A stretch of 36,504 bases of DNA, taken from positions 20,260-56,763 of the forward strand of contig JAAVDO010000001.1 in the NCBI GenBank assembly GCA_014801735.1, read 5' to 3'. A program made the position numbers and the translations under genes. This document shows positions 1 through 8,076 of this stretch, piece by piece. Source of the stretch: Bacteroides sp. (GTDB lineage Bacteria > Bacteroidota > Bacteroidia > Bacteroidales > Muribaculaceae). The notes beneath the pieces were generated by a model, which saw nothing but the letters and a program-made list of their open reading frames with translations, searched no databases and was not told where the DNA came from. Numbering within the stretch: the first letter of the stretch is position 1; every line of letters begins with the position of its first letter.

Positions 1-1265
1 GTGAGCGGGCGGCGGTAAACGCGGATAGTTCGGGCTTTGTTGGTCATCTCGTTGCCTGATGACGGAAGGAAAGTGCCGTCCCACGAATACTTTCGGTAGG
101 CGGTGTCGACAGTCTCGCTGCGGTCGTGTGTGTGCGACAGCGAGAGGCGGGTGTCGAAAGCGCCGAAGCGTTTGTTGTAGCGGGCCGATAGATTGAGCGA
201 GTTGGAATGGCGTGCGGCCTCGCCGTAGACCTTATTCTGCATAGCGCCGGTCTGTATGTCTTTGTTGAGCTTGTTGTAAGATATTCCGACGAAAAAGCGG
301 TCGGCCCAGCTCACATCGTTCACACCAGCCTCAAGCTGAGTGAAGATCGAGAAATAATCGTCGTGGAAACGGCGTTTGTCGGTGAAGATATAACGGTCGT
401 CTTCTTCGCTCCACACTTCAACCCCTTTCATTATGTAGTCGTTTTTCGAATGACTGATGCTGAAGGTGGGTCTGATTGCCAGTGCCGTGCCGGGGATTAT
501 GTATTGTCCGGTCAGGTCGCCCGACTGGGTATGGAATGAGGCCACACCATAGGATGCATCGAGATAATTCCGCTGTTTGCGGCGGGTGACGATATTGACA
601 GCTCCGCCCAGAGCGTCGGAGCTGAATGATGCGGGAACCACACCTTTGTAGAGTTCCACTCGCTCCACGGTGTTGAGGGGCAGATTGTCGAGAGTAAGAC
701 CTGAACCTTTGGTCTCAAGCGGAATGCCGTCGATGAAATAACGGATCGAGTTGCCCGACATGCCGTTGATCGTGAGGTCGAAATCGGATCCTACGCCTCC
801 CTCACGTCTCACTCTGACTCCGGCGGTGCGGTCGACAAGGTCGGTCAGCGTGACCATCTTGTTGAGACTCTTGGAAATGTCGATGGCATTGACGGCGAAC
901 TCCCCGTCGCGCACTTTTCCGGCACCTGTCTTCGCATAGACGCTGACATCGCCGAGCTTCACGGCCTCGGGCTTCAGGGTCAGGGTTATGGTTGTGTCGC
1001 GGCGTAGATCGACGGTGAAGTCCGAGCTTCTGTAGCCCGTGGCCGTGACCTTGCCGCGGTGGGTTCCGGCGGGTAGATTCAGGACGAAGCAGCCGGACAC
1101 GTCGCCAGACGCACGGAAACGGCCCTTGTCGAGACTTATTGTCGCGTAGGGTATGGGAGTGCCGGAAAGGTCGGTGATTGCGCCAGAGAGGCTGTAAATA
1201 GGCTCTGCCGCCTTCGGCAGAAGGTGGCATATAAGAATCATTAGAAAGAGCATGCTTGACCTCAT
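1..1265 (-). CDS. btuB: TonB-dependent outer-membrane receptor, BtuB-like (partial)
   Basis: Probable vitamin B12 (cobalamin/corrinoid) receptor of the outer membrane, energised by TonB. About 421 residues are visible; the C-terminal barrel strands run off the left edge. The start chosen is the ATG at 1265, which gives a short hydrophobic signal peptide (MRSSMLFLMILICHLLP), then a carboxypeptidase-regulatory-like fold (residues about 27-85, with ITDLSGTPIPYATISL), then a plug domain (SLNKMVTLTDLVDRTAGVRVRR; later FIDGIPL and VERVELYKGVVPASF) and the first barrel strands. The B12 assignment rests on the cobalamin riboswitch directly upstream on the same strand; the receptor alone could carry another substrate. 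An antisense open frame over its N-terminal half is a shadow. Confidence 0.85.
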   Translation of the reverse strand, partial: MRSSMLFLMILICHLLPKAAEPIYSLSGAITDLSGTPIPYATISLDKGRFRASGDVSGCFVLNLPAGTHRGKVTATGYRSSDFTVDLRRDTTITLTLKPEAVKLGDVSVYAKTGAGKVRDGEFAVNAIDISKSLNKMVTLTDLVDRTAGVRVRREGGVGSDFDLTINGMSGNSIRYFIDGIPLETKGSGLTLDNLPLNTVERVELYKGVVPASFSSDALGGAVNIVTRRKQRNYLDASYGVASFHTQSGDLTGQYIIPGTALAIRPTFSISHSKNDYIMKGVEVWSEEDDRYIFTDKRRFHDDYFSIFTQLEAGVNDVSWADRFFVGISYNKLNKDIQTGAMQNKVYGEAARHSNSLNLSARYNKRFGAFDTRLSLSHTHDRSETVDTAYRKYSWDGTFLPSSGNEMTNKARTIRVYRRPL

Positions 1266-1394
1266 CGCGGTTTGCTGTTACTGGTGGATAGCACAGGATA
1301 TATTCTACACAGCAAACCCATACGGAAAGCGCCTGGGGCACAGGCCGATGAGCCGTTTTGTGGTAATATAACCCGAAAACTACAAAACAATATG

Positions 1395-1555
1395 TTGTCG
1401 GGGCAGGTCTCCTGACTTATCCTTTCACCGGCGCCTTCCCATCGGTCAGGCCGACAGTGGCGCAATGCCGGTGAATTTAGTAGGAATTACAGTAGCGGGT
1501 CTGTTCCGGATTCACACCGGATTCCCTTTTGATCGCGTTGACGCGAACCCTAACG
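1395..1555 (-). ncRNA. Cobalamin riboswitch
   Basis: Read on the minus strand, the segment holds the hallmark blocks of the adenosylcobalamin riboswitch in order: GGGAATCCGGTGTGAATCCGG, then an ACCCGCTACTGTAA block, a GCCACTG block, GGGAAGGCGCCGG, and AGTCAGGAGACCTGCC (the B12 box). It lies between a good promoter and the TonB receptor gene, so it should lower receptor expression when corrinoid is plentiful. This is established behaviour of the family; the ends are approximate. Confidence 0.95.
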
Positions 1556-1560
1556 TGCCG

Positions 1561-1591
1561 CAAAGGTACGACAAATTTTCAAACGGCCAAA
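1561..1591 (-). promoter_or_regulatory. Bacteroidetes-type promoter for the riboswitch/btuB transcript
   Basis: On the minus strand TTTG (1588-1591) is followed after 19 bases by TACCTTTG (1561-1568). This is an exact fit to the Bacteroidetes primary sigma consensus TTTG-N19/21-TAnnTTTG. Transcription would start a few bases downstream, just before the riboswitch. Confidence 0.85.
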
Positions 1592-1665
1592 GGTTGCGGC
1601 CTTATTCGTAATAGATCCCGATAAAATTGGGGCGGATTGCCGTTATGACAAGGGAAGCCCGACGG

Positions 1666-2388
1666 TTAGGAGAGGGCATAGGTGACCACAGATACGACAA
1701 GGGCTATGACAGAGGTCCCGAGCCCGACCGTTGCCAGAATCAAGGTGCTCTCGATGCGGATTTCGGGAAGCGACGAGAAGTTGAATCGGAACTTGACCAT
1801 GTCGCGGCGCATGCGGGTACGCACCATGCGGTTGACCAGAATGATGAACATGCGGTAGGTGGCATAGCCCGAAGCGGAGCCTATGATGGCACCTACGATC
1901 AGGTCGCCGGGATAGTGCACTCCGAGATACATGCGCGACCAGCAGTTGATCAGAGCCCAGCCGAAGAGTGTGACAAACACGATGCCACGCATGCGGAAAA
2001 GTCGCGACATGAATGTGGCGAAGGCGAAGGTGTTGGCGGCGTGACACGACGGGAAGCCGTATCGGCCTCCGTGGTAATCGTTGACTATATGGACTAAGGC
2101 TGACAGAGGATTGTCGGTGTTGGAAGGACGCATGCGCTCCACAACGGGACGGATGAGCGACGCGCAGGTCTGATCGGCGATGGTAACGGCTACTATCGCT
2201 CCGGCGGTGACCATCAGTCCGGCCCGCCAGCCGTAGCGGTGGATCAGCAAAGCGAGGGTCACGGCATATAGCGGCACCCAGATGAGCTTGTTTGAGATGA
2301 GCCACATGAACTGGTCGATGGCGGCGGTGTGGAATCCGTTGATGGCCAAAAATATTTGTGTGTCGAGGTCAGAGAGAAACTGTAGCAT
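1666..2388 (-). CDS. PAP2-family membrane phosphatase
   Basis: Integral-membrane lipid phosphatase of the PAP2 superfamily, acting on phosphatidic acid, phosphatidylglycerol-phosphate or undecaprenyl pyrophosphate; the substrate cannot be told from sequence. The three signature motifs are present: R-X6-RP at residues 80-88 (RPVVERMRP, with Arg in place of the usual leading Lys), PSCH at 113-116, and SRMYLGVHYPGD at 151-162 with the catalytic His158 and its Asp162 partner. Hydrophobic segments flank the motifs, as expected for about six helices, and 240 residues is normal for the family. It lies 25 bases downstream of the LtaS-like gene on the same strand, so the two are probably co-transcribed and could act on related phospholipid head groups. 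Confidence 0.9.
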   Translation of the reverse strand: MLQFLSDLDTQIFLAINGFHTAAIDQFMWLISNKLIWVPLYAVTLALLIHRYGWRAGLMVTAGAIVAVTIADQTCASLIRPVVERMRPSNTDNPLSALVHIVNDYHGGRYGFPSCHAANTFAFATFMSRLFRMRGIVFVTLFGWALINCWSRMYLGVHYPGDLIVGAIIGSASGYATYRMFIILVNRMVRTRMRRDMVKFRFNFSSLPEIRIESTLILATVGLGTSVIALVVSVVTYALS

Positions 2389-2413
2389 GGCTGGATTGAG
2401 TCGAGAGATTGAT

Positions 2414-4276
2414 TTATCGGTTGTCTAAGTCGGAGTATAGGGTCTGAAGATAGGCGCGCACCTGCGAGGCGAGTTCTTCAGGGCCTGAAAGGGTCTCGCC
2501 GGTGGCTATGCTGATCACCGAGGTTGCCTGTGGAGTGACAATACCGGCAACATCGGGCTCGCTGAACCAGGCGTGGCGTGGAACGGTCGGATCGAATATG
2601 TCGTGGCTGAAAGTCATGTTGCCGGAATTTATTCCGAGCATGGCGAGCAACGTTGCGGCAATATCGGTCTGCGAGGCTATGAGCGGAATACGTGCAGGGA
2701 GCGGTGACGATATGGCGCCGCCGGTCATGACGAGCGGTATTCTGTGGCGGTCCGGCCCCGGCTCCGTTCCATCAGGCCACACGGCCCAGTGGTCGGGTAC
2801 CATCAGCACAAGCGAGCGGGCCCACCGGGCCGAATCGGCGCGCAGCGTGTCGGTGAAGCGGCCGAGCCAATGGTCAGTGTAGGCAAACGCGTTGAGGCGC
2901 GGATCGTCGAACCCTGAATTATAGGGTACTTCGAAAGGCTCGTGAGAGCTTGAGGTCTGTATCACGGCGAAAAGCGGCGCGAGGGAGTCGGGGCGCGAGG
3001 TGAAGCGGTCGGCAGCAAAGGTGAAAAGGCGGTCGTCGTGAACACCCCATTTGCTCAGACGCTCGGACACGGGAAAGTCGACATCGGAGATTATCGTGCC
3101 GAAGCCTGCCGACACCAGAAATGCCTTCATATTGGTGAAGTTGGCATCGCCGCCATAGTAGTACTCCAGCTCATAGCCGTTGTCGCGGAGAGTGCGGGGC
3201 AGCGAGGGAAGATGGTCGGTCTTGTCGGCATACTTCATGATCGACGTTGTGGGCTGGGCCGGATAACCGCTCAGAATGGCCGGAAGCGAGCGGTCGGTGC
3301 GGAAGCTCGAGGCATAGAAATCGGTGAAGAGTATGCCGGTACCGGCTATCGAGTCGAGCGAGGTTGCCACGCTGTCGCCTCCGAGCGAGGGCATCAGGTA
3401 GCTCGAGAAGCTTTCGAGGATGATGAGGTAGATATCGGGACGCTGTGTGGCGAGCTGCGGGCGCATGGCGGTCGCAGTGGTGTCGGTCATGGCAGCATCG
3501 GGCGTGAGCAGCGACAGGTAGCGACCGGTCGCCCCGTTTTCATCGAAGAAACGGAACTGATCGGAGAAACGGCTCTGATGGGTAGCCGAATACATGAATG
3601 AGAAGAGTGGATTGACTGCGGCGTGGTTGAGCTCGGCATGATGGCTGAAATAGGCCGAGCTGAGGTTCATGGTGCTGACGGTCAGTCCGCCACGGATTGC
3701 TATAACCATAGCGGCGATAGCGATGACCATCAGGGTGGTTGCGGCGCCGCGCCGCCTGCAGATAGTGGCGTCAGCCGATCTGGGTCGCCACATACGCCAG
3801 AGCAGCGAGAAAATCCCCCAAGCAAGGAGTCCCACAGCTACTAAACCGGCCAGAGGCATCCACCAGTCGACCGAGGCCATGGCCGCCGAGGGAGAAGTTG
3901 AGAGATAGAACAGAGCGGTAGTGTCGAGCTTGAAGTGCCAGTAGCCGTAAAGAGCCACGTCGGCGATCAGTGCAGCCGAGATTATGATGGAAATTATTAC
4001 GGTATAGACGCGCAGAATAAGGGCGAATTTCTGCCATCTCACCCATATCCCGACAAGAAACAGCAGTGCGGGCAGCCCACAGAGATAGGCCGACATAGAG
4101 CAATCCATTGCCAGACCGTGGGCTATCACAGCCGGGAGCGCATCAATGCCGCCGAGAGGACCGTAGACCGCCGGATAGCAGGCCACAAAAAGGCATTTGG
4201 CCACGATAAACACCAGGACCAGGGCTAAAAATCCGCGCACAAGACGCAACAAGCTATTGAAATTGTCGGTAAACAT
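2414..4276 (-). CDS. LTA synthase/MdoB-family sulfatase-fold membrane transferase
   Basis: A 620-residue protein with about five N-terminal membrane helices (residues about 12-200) and a periplasmic alkaline-phosphatase/sulfatase domain. Seen in sequence: a metal-binding IILESFSS stretch, then FRTDRSLPAILSGYP holding the Thr expected as catalytic nucleophile, SSSHEPFEVP with a conserved His, and VPDHWAVWP near the C-terminal metal site. In Gram-positives the family builds lipoteichoic acid from phosphatidylglycerol; in proteobacteria (OpgB/MdoB, EptA-like relatives) it moves phosphoglycerol or phosphoethanolamine to envelope glycans. The role in Bacteroidales is not known, so phosphoglycerol or phosphoethanolamine transfer is inference. 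First gene of a two-gene operon with the PAP2 phosphatase, which could process its lipid by-product. Confidence 0.88.
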   Translation of the reverse strand: MFTDNFNSLLRLVRGFLALVLVFIVAKCLFVACYPAVYGPLGGIDALPAVIAHGLAMDCSMSAYLCGLPALLFLVGIWVRWQKFALILRVYTVIISIIISAALIADVALYGYWHFKLDTTALFYLSTSPSAAMASVDWWMPLAGLVAVGLLAWGIFSLLWRMWRPRSADATICRRRGAATTLMVIAIAAMVIAIRGGLTVSTMNLSSAYFSHHAELNHAAVNPLFSFMYSATHQSRFSDQFRFFDENGATGRYLSLLTPDAAMTDTTATAMRPQLATQRPDIYLIILESFSSYLMPSLGGDSVATSLDSIAGTGILFTDFYASSFRTDRSLPAILSGYPAQPTTSIMKYADKTDHLPSLPRTLRDNGYELEYYYGGDANFTNMKAFLVSAGFGTIISDVDFPVSERLSKWGVHDDRLFTFAADRFTSRPDSLAPLFAVIQTSSSHEPFEVPYNSGFDDPRLNAFAYTDHWLGRFTDTLRADSARWARSLVLMVPDHWAVWPDGTEPGPDRHRIPLVMTGGAISSPLPARIPLIASQTDIAATLLAMLGINSGNMTFSHDIFDPTVPRHAWFSEPDVAGIVTPQATSVISIATGETLSGPEELASQVRAYLQTLYSDLDNR

Positions 4277-4289
4277 AACAGTTCAGATA

Positions 4290-4297
4290 CAAAGTTA
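4290..4297 (-). promoter_or_regulatory. Putative -7 element for the LtaS/PAP2 operon
   Basis: TAACTTTG on the minus strand fits TAnnTTTG and lies 13 bases before the ATG at 4276. No exact TTTG sits at the proper -33 distance, so support is partial. Confidence 0.45.
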
Positions 4298-4661
4298 CGC
4301 AAATTGCCAGATTTTTCGCTAAATCAACCAATCATTAACATTTTTCCTAATATTTTCTCATCTCTCACTGCCAAAAATTTAACAGAAAGGAAATTTGCTA
4401 AACAAATATCAACCATTCCTGAAAAAACTATTGTTGCAATCGGTGGGAAAAATATAACTTATGGGCGATTTAACCGTCCTGCGTCGCTCACGATAATTAA
4501 TACATCACTTAGAGATGATAATCAAATATGCACCAAGTTGCAGGGTATAAAGCTATGAGTGTAATCTCTGGTAGAATGTGAGCACTTTCGGGCGCCCGGA
4601 GGCTAAGCTCCATATTAACAAGAGTGGAATTTAAGAAATTTTAGAAAGAATGTTTAAAAAT
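4298..4661. other. AT-rich intergenic region without a convincing gene
   Basis: About 365 bases between two divergent operons, far more AT-rich than its neighbours. A frame on the plus strand (4304-4558) has no recognisable domain, no ribosome-binding or promoter signal and atypical composition, so it is not called. The region probably holds upstream regulatory DNA for the SusC/SusD operon; no clear repeats are seen. Confidence 0.5.
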
Positions 4662-4692
4662 TTTGAAAAAAGGAATTAAGGTTGTATCTTTG
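4662..4692 (+). promoter_or_regulatory. Promoter of the susC/susD operon
   Basis: TTTG (4662-4665), 19 bases, then TATCTTTG (4685-4692): an exact Bacteroidetes promoter. It predicts an untranslated leader of about 105 bases before the ATG at 4806. Confidence 0.85.
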
Positions 4693-4694
4693 TA

Positions 4695-4723
4695 AGCCGT
4701 CGGACTGATAATCCGGCTTTTTT
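4695..4723 (+). promoter_or_regulatory. Hairpin plus T-run at the 5' end of the susC leader
   Basis: AGCCG (4695-4699) can pair with CGGCT (4714-4718), with an alternative inner CGGA/TCCG pairing, and is followed by six T bases. It begins essentially at the predicted transcription start. It may be a stabilising 5' stem or an early attenuator; termination so close to the start would be unusual. Confidence 0.4.
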
Positions 4724-4805
4724 CCCTAAGGGGCGAGGCCCTCCGATGGCGAATCTACCAATCATTACCGAATTAATCTATCAATCTATCTAACCATAAT
4801 CTACC

Positions 4806-7800
4806 ATGAAAAGAACGTATATTTCAGTCGCAACGGCGGCTGCCGTTCTGGCCGCCTCGGGTGTGGTTGCTGCGCAACCAACCGAGGTGAGGGGTAGTTA
4901 CGCAAGCGTAGCGCCCCAAGCCCAGCAGGCAATTATGTGCACCGGCACGATCGTCGACAATGACGGCGAACCAATGCTCGGCGCTACCGTGAGAGTGGAG
5001 GGCACCTCGCTTGCCACATCGACTGACCTTGACGGTAAATTCAGCCTTGCAGGGGTGAAGAAAGGAGCGACTCTAATTGTCACCTATATAGGTTATAATC
5101 CTATGAATGTGGTGTGGAACGGGAAACCGCTCCAGATCGTGATGGCCGACCAGACAAACGCTCTGGATGAGGTCGTAGTAGTGGGCTACGGTGTTCAGAA
5201 GAAGGTGAACCTGACGGGCGCCGTGTCGCAGGTGAAGGGCGAGGAGCTCGCGAAGCGACCTGTAGGCGACGCCGCCCAGATGCTTCAGGGCATGATACCG
5301 GGCCTGACGGTGACGAACGGAAATTCGGGCCGTCCCGGCGGCAGCGCGACGCTGCAGCTTCGCGGTCAGGGCAACCTGTCGGGCACAGGCACACCTTACG
5401 TGCTGGTTGACGGTGTGGAGATGGATCTCTCTGAGGTCAATCCCACGGATATCGAGAGCATCTCGGTGCTGAAGGATGCCGGCGCCAGCGCTATCTACGG
5501 TGCGCGTGCGGCCTACGGCGTAGTGCTGGTGACCACGAAGCGCGGCCAGGAGGGCAAGATGCGCGTGAGCTATCAGGGTACGGTAGGCTGGAACGCCCCC
5601 ACCCGTCTGCCCGACATGCTCGACGGCTATGAGTTTGCGAAGATGTGGAACCATGCTGTAGGCAACGCGGGAGTGTCGCGTTTCTACTCTGACGAGAAGC
5701 TGGAGCTGCTGCGCCAGTTCCGCGACAATCCTTCGAGTGTGGATCCGTGGCAGGAGCTCTCGCCCAATGCCAACATGAACCCTGCTTTCGAGAACTCGGA
5801 ATCGGGTATAGGCAACACGGACTATTTCGATCTGCACTATAAGGACTGGGCATTCAAACAGAACCACAACATAAGCGCCAGCGGCGGCGGCAAGCGTGCA
5901 CAGTATTACGTGTCGCTGGGTTACTATGGCGAAGACGGCATTCTGCGTTATGCCGATATGGGCTACAAGCGCTATAACTTCGCCTCGACGATCTCGTCGC
6001 AGATCACCGACTGGCTCCGCATACATGCCAACACGAAGTTCATGCACTCGGACACGGACACACCTTTCGGTGACGGCGGTCTGAGCGAGGGCTTCTATCA
6101 CTCGCTGGCACGTTTCCGCCCGACGGTTCACTATCTGGATCCAAACGGACACTTCACGGAGCTGACGATGATACCCTATCTGCAGAGCGGGACATATACG
6201 AACACGAAGCTCGACAGAATGAATGTGACATTCGGAGTAGAGGTCGAGCCGGTCAAGAACTGGAAGGTTTTCGGCGACTATACTTACCGGTATCTCGGCC
6301 GTCAGTATGAGGCACTCAACGTGGCCCCCGATATCTATGCGGCAGACGGCGTGACAACCTCGAAGGGCGTAAGATCGGAGCTGGGCATACAGAGCGACGG
6401 CAAATATACCCGCTATAACGCCAACACCCGCTATCAGAACTTCAGCGCCTATACCAACTATACAATCACCATAGACGACGTGAACAACTTCACGGTGATG
6501 GCCGGCTATCAGTCGGAAGAGAGCCGCTACAGCTATCTGTCGAACTACGTGACGGGTCTGTATTCGACCACCAATCCGGGTCTGAATCTGGGCACAAGCG
6601 ACATAACCGCCGTGGATACCCGCAACAGCTGGAGCACCCGCGGCTTCTACGGCCGTATCAATTACGACTATGACGGCAGGTATCTGCTTGAGGTTGACAT
6701 GCGCTACGACGGCACATCGCGCTTCTCGAAAGACAACCGCTGGGGCTTCTTCCCCTCGGTATCGGCAGGCTGGAACATCGCCCGCGAGAAATTCATGGAG
6801 TCGATCCAACCGACACTGAATCTGCTGAAACTGCGTCTGTCGTACGGTAAGCTCGGTAACCAGGCCGGTGCCGGACTCTATACCTTCGCATCGACAATGG
6901 GCGTGACCGCCAAGGGCAACTATATCTTCTCGGACGGGCGCCACGGCTATATCAACGCGCCGGGCGTGATCGACCCGACCGTGACATGGGAAAAGGTTGA
7001 GAGCAAGAACCTGGGTCTGGACTTCGCACTGCTCAACAACGCTATCACAGGTACATTCGAGATTTTCCAGCGCGACACGAAGGATATGCTCGGCCCGGGC
7101 TATGACTTCCCGGACTTCTTCGGCGCATCGGCACCCCAGGCCAACAACGCCAACATGCGCAACCGCGGCTGGGAGCTGACCCTGAACTGGAACGGACGCA
7201 TAGGCCGTGACATCAACTACAGCATAGGCGGTCAGATAGCCGACGCAACAGCCAAGGTCACCAAATATGAGAATCCGACTTTCACCAATCCGGCCGGCAA
7301 CTGGTATGAGGGCCGCATGGTAGGCGAGATCTGGGGTCTGAAATCGTCGGGCCTTATCCAGACCCAGGCTCAGGCCGACGAGTATAACAAGCTCGACCTG
7401 AAATACCTGAACGGCGGCGTATGGACCCCGGGCGACGTGATGTATGAGGACCTGAACGGCGACGGCAAGATCGACAGGGGCAGCAACGTGCTTGGTGATA
7501 CCGGCGACTATACCATCATCGGTAACACTACTCCGCGCTATCAGTATACCATCAACGGCTCGATCGGCTGGAAAGGACTGAACCTGAGCGTGATGATGCA
7601 GGGCGTAGGCAAGCGCGACTGGAATCCGGGCACACAGCCATACTTCTGGGGCTGGGGCTCGTATGCACAGGCAACCTTCTTCAAGGAGCATCTGGACTAC
7701 TGGACCGAGGATAATCCCGGCGCTTACTATCCGAAACCCTATCTGCACACCGCAGGCGGCATAGGTGTATATCAGAACCGCAATATGCAGACCAGCTCGA

Positions 7801-8057
7801 GATATATCCAGAACGCAGCTTATATCCGTCTGAAAAACATCACCCTGAGCTATGATCTTCCGAAGCAGGTGCTTGGTCAGATCGGACTGCAGAAGATACA
7901 GGTGTTCTTCACCGGCGAAAACCTCTGGACCTCAACCAAACTTGCCAAGATGTATGATCCGGAAGGCGTGTTCACCGGAGCATCGTATGGCGGCGAAGCC
8001 GGCAAGAACTACCCGATGAACAAGGTAGTGTCGTTCGGTCTCAACATAACTCTCTAA
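4806..8057 (+). CDS. susC: SusC/RagA-family TonB-dependent outer-membrane transporter
   Basis: A 1083-residue outer-membrane transporter that imports glycans or peptides with a SusD-type lid. It has a signal peptide (about 1-23, ending VVAAQ), a carboxypeptidase-D regulatory-like domain (about 45-113, GTIVDNDGEPMLGATVRVEG), the SusC hallmark DEVVVVGYG at 121-129, a plug domain (about 135-245, with LRGQGN and YVLVDGVEM) and a long barrel ending in an aromatic/hydrophobic strand (FGLNITL). Length is typical for SusC. The SusD partner follows after 19 bases. No glycoside hydrolase, sulfatase or dedicated sensor adjoins the pair, so the substrate cannot be guessed. A very long antisense open frame covers much of it and is a codon-bias shadow. 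'susC' is a family name, not proof of starch use. Confidence 0.95.
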   Translation: MKRTYISVATAAAVLAASGVVAAQPTEVRGSYASVAPQAQQAIMCTGTIVDNDGEPMLGATVRVEGTSLATSTDLDGKFSLAGVKKGATLIVTYIGYNPMNVVWNGKPLQIVMADQTNALDEVVVVGYGVQKKVNLTGAVSQVKGEELAKRPVGDAAQMLQGMIPGLTVTNGNSGRPGGSATLQLRGQGNLSGTGTPYVLVDGVEMDLSEVNPTDIESISVLKDAGASAIYGARAAYGVVLVTTKRGQEGKMRVSYQGTVGWNAPTRLPDMLDGYEFAKMWNHAVGNAGVSRFYSDEKLELLRQFRDNPSSVDPWQELSPNANMNPAFENSESGIGNTDYFDLHYKDWAFKQNHNISASGGGKRAQYYVSLGYYGEDGILRYADMGYKRYNFASTISSQITDWLRIHANTKFMHSDTDTPFGDGGLSEGFYHSLARFRPTVHYLDPNGHFTELTMIPYLQSGTYTNTKLDRMNVTFGVEVEPVKNWKVFGDYTYRYLGRQYEALNVAPDIYAADGVTTSKGVRSELGIQSDGKYTRYNANTRYQNFSAYTNYTITIDDVNNFTVMAGYQSEESRYSYLSNYVTGLYSTTNPGLNLGTSDITAVDTRNSWSTRGFYGRINYDYDGRYLLEVDMRYDGTSRFSKDNRWGFFPSVSAGWNIAREKFMESIQPTLNLLKLRLSYGKLGNQAGAGLYTFASTMGVTAKGNYIFSDGRHGYINAPGVIDPTVTWEKVESKNLGLDFALLNNAITGTFEIFQRDTKDMLGPGYDFPDFFGASAPQANNANMRNRGWELTLNWNGRIGRDINYSIGGQIADATAKVTKYENPTFTNPAGNWYEGRMVGEIWGLKSSGLIQTQAQADEYNKLDLKYLNGGVWTPGDVMYEDLNGDGKIDRGSNVLGDTGDYTIIGNTTPRYQYTINGSIGWKGLNLSVMMQGVGKRDWNPGTQPYFWGWGSYAQATFFKEHLDYWTEDNPGAYYPKPYLHTAGGIGVYQNRNMQTSSRYIQNAAYIRLKNITLSYDLPKQVLGQIGLQKIQVFFTGENLWTSTKLAKMYDPEGVFTGASYGGEAGKNYPMNKVVSFGLNITL

Positions 8058-8076
8058 TCTTAACATCCCTGAAACA

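Noticed and set aside
4304..4558. 84-codon plus-strand frame in the AT-rich gap
   Set aside because: No domain, no start signal, and composition unlike coding DNA of the neighbours.
5073..7748. Very long open frame antisense to susC
   Set aside because: The plus-strand SusC has clear domains; the antisense frame is a product of high-GC codon bias and has no domain, promoter or start signal.
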